A stretch of DNA of 6,076 nucleotides, from NCBI GenBank assembly GCA_020054175.1, contig JAGVLR010000058.1:1-6076 (forward strand), written 5' to 3'. Every line of letters begins with the position of its first letter. The stretch's first letter is position 1. This DNA comes from Candidatus Dadabacteria bacterium. Lineage in GTDB: Bacteria; Desulfobacterota_D; UBA1144; Nemesobacterales; UBA2774. The notes under the pieces are model-generated. The model searched no databases, was not told where the DNA came from, and saw only the letters and a list, made by a program, of their open reading frames with translations. Made by a program: the position numbers and the translations under genes. Shown one piece after another: positions 4,233-6,076 of the stretch.

Positions 4233-5288
4233 TTAAGACTTCATCCTGATTTCATCTTTGAAAATCACCGGCCTGTAATGCGGGTCGAAGGCCGCTTTTA
4301 CACGGACTCCGCGGGCGAGGACTTTATCATGCGGTCCGAAAGCATGCACGACGGTTCCGGAGTCGAGTCTCACGCTATATATATAATTCGTCCCCAGGAA
4401 CGAGAGCGACGCGACGGCGCCGTTACCTCCCGAGGAGGATTCTCTGACGATTACGTCGTCCGGGCGCGTGAGAATGTGAAGACCTTCGCCGGCCTCGCGG
4501 TGGTTGGGCGCCTGGAGCGGGCCGATTTCCGTTTCCGCCAGACTGTCACGTAACGAGCAGGGAATGAAATCAGCCGTTCCCAGAAACTCGGCGACGAATC
4601 TCGTATCGGGGCGGTGAAAAAGCTCGTAAGGCGTTCCCGTCTGCTCAAGCCTGCCGCCGCTCATTACGGACACCCTGTCGCCCATGAAGAAGGCCTCGTC
4701 CCTGTCGTGCGTGACGAAAACGGCGCTGGCTCCGCTCCGCTTCAGGATGTCCCTTATTTCTCCGCGAATCTGAACCCTGAGCTGCGTATCGAGGTTCGAG
4801 AAAGGCTCGTCCAGAAGCATCACGCCGGGGCCGGGAGCTATCGCCCTCGCCAGCGCGAGCCTCTGCTGCTGCCCGCCCGAAAGCTGATGCGGCATCCTGT
4901 GCTCGAGTCCTATAAGCCCAACTAGGGAGAGGACCTCGCCGATTCGCGCCTTTTTTCGCTCCTCTTTTCCGGTAAGTCCGAAGGCGGTGTTTTTGTATAC
5001 GTCGAGATGAGGGAAGAGCGCATAATCCTGAAACACCATCCCTGCTCTTCTCTTTTCCGGGGGGAGGTTTAGGCCCGGTGCGAAAACTGTGAGACCGTCG
5101 ATTTCTATCGCACCTTCGTCGGGGGATTCAAATCCCGCTATCAGGCGGAGGACTGTCGTCTTCCCGCAGCCGCTCGGTCCGAGAAGCGAGAGTATCGCAC
5201 CTTTTTCGAGTGAGAGGTCGAGCTTTTCGACCGCCTTCACGGCGCCGAAATTTTTCGACACCCCGCCGAGCCTGAGCGCCGTGCTCAT
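4233..5288 (-). CDS. fbpC: Ferric-iron-type ABC transporter ATP-binding protein
   Basis: A protein of 351 residues, the usual length of the FbpC/PotA/CysA class of importer ATPases. All nucleotide-binding motifs are intact: Walker A GPSGCGKTT (37-45), Q-loop Q87 in FQDY, signature LSGGQQQR (136-143), Walker B VMLLDEP (156-162), D-loop SNLD (164-167) and switch His194 (THD). From about residue 235 a C-terminal TOBE-type regulatory region follows (LTRPDDVIV, then FLGTNYIYSVRL). It acts at the cytoplasmic face and powers import through the adjacent permease. The start ATG overlaps the permease stop by four bases (ATGA), with GGGGGA a few bases ahead, so translation is coupled. Substrate specificity cannot be read from the ATPase alone. 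The iron assignment rests on the fused-type permease next to it; thiamine, sulfate, spermidine or phosphonate are alternatives. Confidence 0.9.
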   Translation of the reverse strand: MSTALRLGGVSKNFGAVKAVEKLDLSLEKGAILSLLGPSGCGKTTVLRLIAGFESPDEGAIEIDGLTVFAPGLNLPPEKRRAGMVFQDYALFPHLDVYKNTAFGLTGKEERKKARIGEVLSLVGLIGLEHRMPHQLSGGQQQRLALARAIAPGPGVMLLDEPFSNLDTQLRVQIRGEIRDILKRSGASAVFVTHDRDEAFFMGDRVSVMSGGRLEQTGTPYELFHRPDTRFVAEFLGTADFIPCSLRDSLAETEIGPLQAPNHREAGEGLHILTRPDDVIVRESSSGGNGAVASLSFLGTNYIYSVRLDSGTVVHAFGPHDKVLARGVRVKAAFDPHYRPVIFKDEIRMKS

Positions 5289-6076
5289 ACGTGTCCCCCG
5301 TTCTTTTGTTTAAGAATCAGGATGGCCATCGGCACCGACGAGATTGCGATCAGGACGAGTGAATACATGGCGGCCTGCGCGAAGAAGGCCTCGGAGGACG
5401 CCGACCATACGGAAGTCGCAAGCGTTTTGAATCCTATCGGCGACAGGATTAAAGTTGCGGGGAGCTCTCTCATGGTAACTAGGAATGTAAGCAACGTACC
5501 CGTAACTATACCCGGCACGGAAAGCGGTATGGTGATCCTCGCCATGACCCCCGAGTGCGATTTTCCGAGCGAGCGAGCCGCCTCGCCGAGACGAGGGCCG
5601 AGCTGAAGGAAAGAGGTGCGTAGCGGTCCGAGGGCAATCGGAAGGAACAGTATCACGTAAGCCGCGACGAGCATCGTGCGCGTCTGATATATCGGCGCGA
5701 GATATCTTATGCCGAAGAAAACGAGCGCGAGGCCGATGACGATTCCGGGCAATGCAAAGCCGAGGTAAGAAATCCTCTCCAGGATATATGTCATTCTCCC
5801 TCTCTTCGTGACCGCGAGGTAGGCGACAGGAAACGCGGCGAGAAGCGTGAATCCCGCTCCGAGGGCCGATATGTAGACCGAGTTCAGAAGAGGCGCCGCC
5901 AGCCCCGGCATTATCTCACCGGAGGCGATTCCCCTTGCGAGCCACATGCCGAGTATCGAGACGGGAAGCACGATGCTGCCGAGGGTTATTATCACGCAAA
6001 GAGTGAGCGCCGGTATCTTCCATTTCCCGAGACGTATCGGCTCGAGCGGCGGCCTGTTCCCGCGCGAAGCCGAATA
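5285..6076 (-). CDS. fbpB: Ferric-iron-type ABC transporter permease, C-terminal part (5' end outside window)
   Basis: The frame is open through the right edge, giving 263 visible residues. The GTG at 5995 is an internal codon, because the reading frame before it continues with a typical interdomain linker (GNRPPLEPIRLGKWKIP). FbpB/SfuB-type permeases have about 500-560 residues made of two fused six-helix halves, so this is roughly the second half. Seen: several hydrophobic helices, LLNSVYISALGAGFTLLAAFPVAYLAV, the YLGFALPGIVIGLALVFF stretch, and the EAA loop (EAARSLG at visible residues 165-171, then ITIPLSVPGIVTG). This loop docks on the ATPase. MRELPATLIL and the SEAFFAQAAMYS ending also match iron permeases. 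The gene overlaps the ATPase gene by four bases. The periplasmic binding protein would be expected upstream, outside the window. Confidence 0.9.
   Translation of the reverse strand, partial: YSASRGNRPPLEPIRLGKWKIPALTLCVIITLGSIVLPVSILGMWLARGIASGEIMPGLAAPLLNSVYISALGAGFTLLAAFPVAYLAVTKRGRMTYILERISYLGFALPGIVIGLALVFFGIRYLAPIYQTRTMLVAAYVILFLPIALGPLRTSFLQLGPRLGEAARSLGKSHSGVMARITIPLSVPGIVTGTLLTFLVTMRELPATLILSPIGFKTLATSVWSASSEAFFAQAAMYSLVLIAISSVPMAILILKQKNGGHV

Noticed and set aside
5993..5995. GTG at 5995 as the start of a 236-residue permease
   Set aside because: The frame stays open to the window edge and encodes an interdomain linker typical of fused iron permeases, so the gene is partial and not short.

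Overview
The window looks like chromosomal DNA from a Gram-negative, moderately GC-rich bacterium. The evidence is a lipoprotein signal, Sec signal peptides, a Fur-type operator and a two-gene ferric-iron-type ABC cassette with a 4-base ATGA overlap. One gene belongs to the deazaflavin (F420)-dependent nitroreductase/quinone reductase family, so the host probably makes or takes up coenzyme F420. This fits deltaproteobacterial-type, Dadabacteria-like or other environmental lineages better than enterics, but the sequence does not fix the taxon. I see no tRNA, rRNA, CRISPR array, transposase or integrase.

Layout. Positions 1-510 (+) hold the 3' part of an unrecognised gene. It converges on a lipoprotein gene at 542-1051 (-) carrying an HEWAH (HExxH) zinc-protease-like motif. 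A 109-base gap then separates that gene from a divergent F420-dependent reductase gene at 1161-1649 (+). From about 1650 to 2930 the DNA turns strikingly AT-rich and holds one gene, 1776-2840 (+). Its protein has no recognised name but contains a segment resembling a PD-(D/E)XK nuclease core with an altered last residue. In front of this gene is a 19-codon TTG reading frame with a near-perfect Shine-Dalgarno. It lies in the same frame as the gene and is separated from it by a single TGA.

The AT-rich block ends at a strong minus-strand intrinsic terminator (2930-2962). This serves a small exported beta-rich protein gene (2998-3315, -). Next come a serine-rich membrane-anchored orphan (3421-3816, -) and a roughly 415-base non-coding stretch (3817-4232) containing two abutting Fur-box-like sequences (4051-4080). 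From 4233 to the right edge, on the minus strand, are the ATPase and the C-terminal part of the fused permease of a ferric-iron-type ABC importer. The substrate-binding protein is not in the window and would be expected further upstream in that operon.

How the genes relate. The ABC genes form one transcription unit that brings in iron (or a similar substrate). The Fur-like operator lies at the 3' side of that operon, so if it works it must control something else: the 3816-3421 gene, a small RNA, or an unannotated short gene. The AT-rich gene has no evident functional partner here and is best explained as horizontally acquired, possibly a stand-alone nuclease or defence gene; that is inference. 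The other genes look like unrelated single transcription units.
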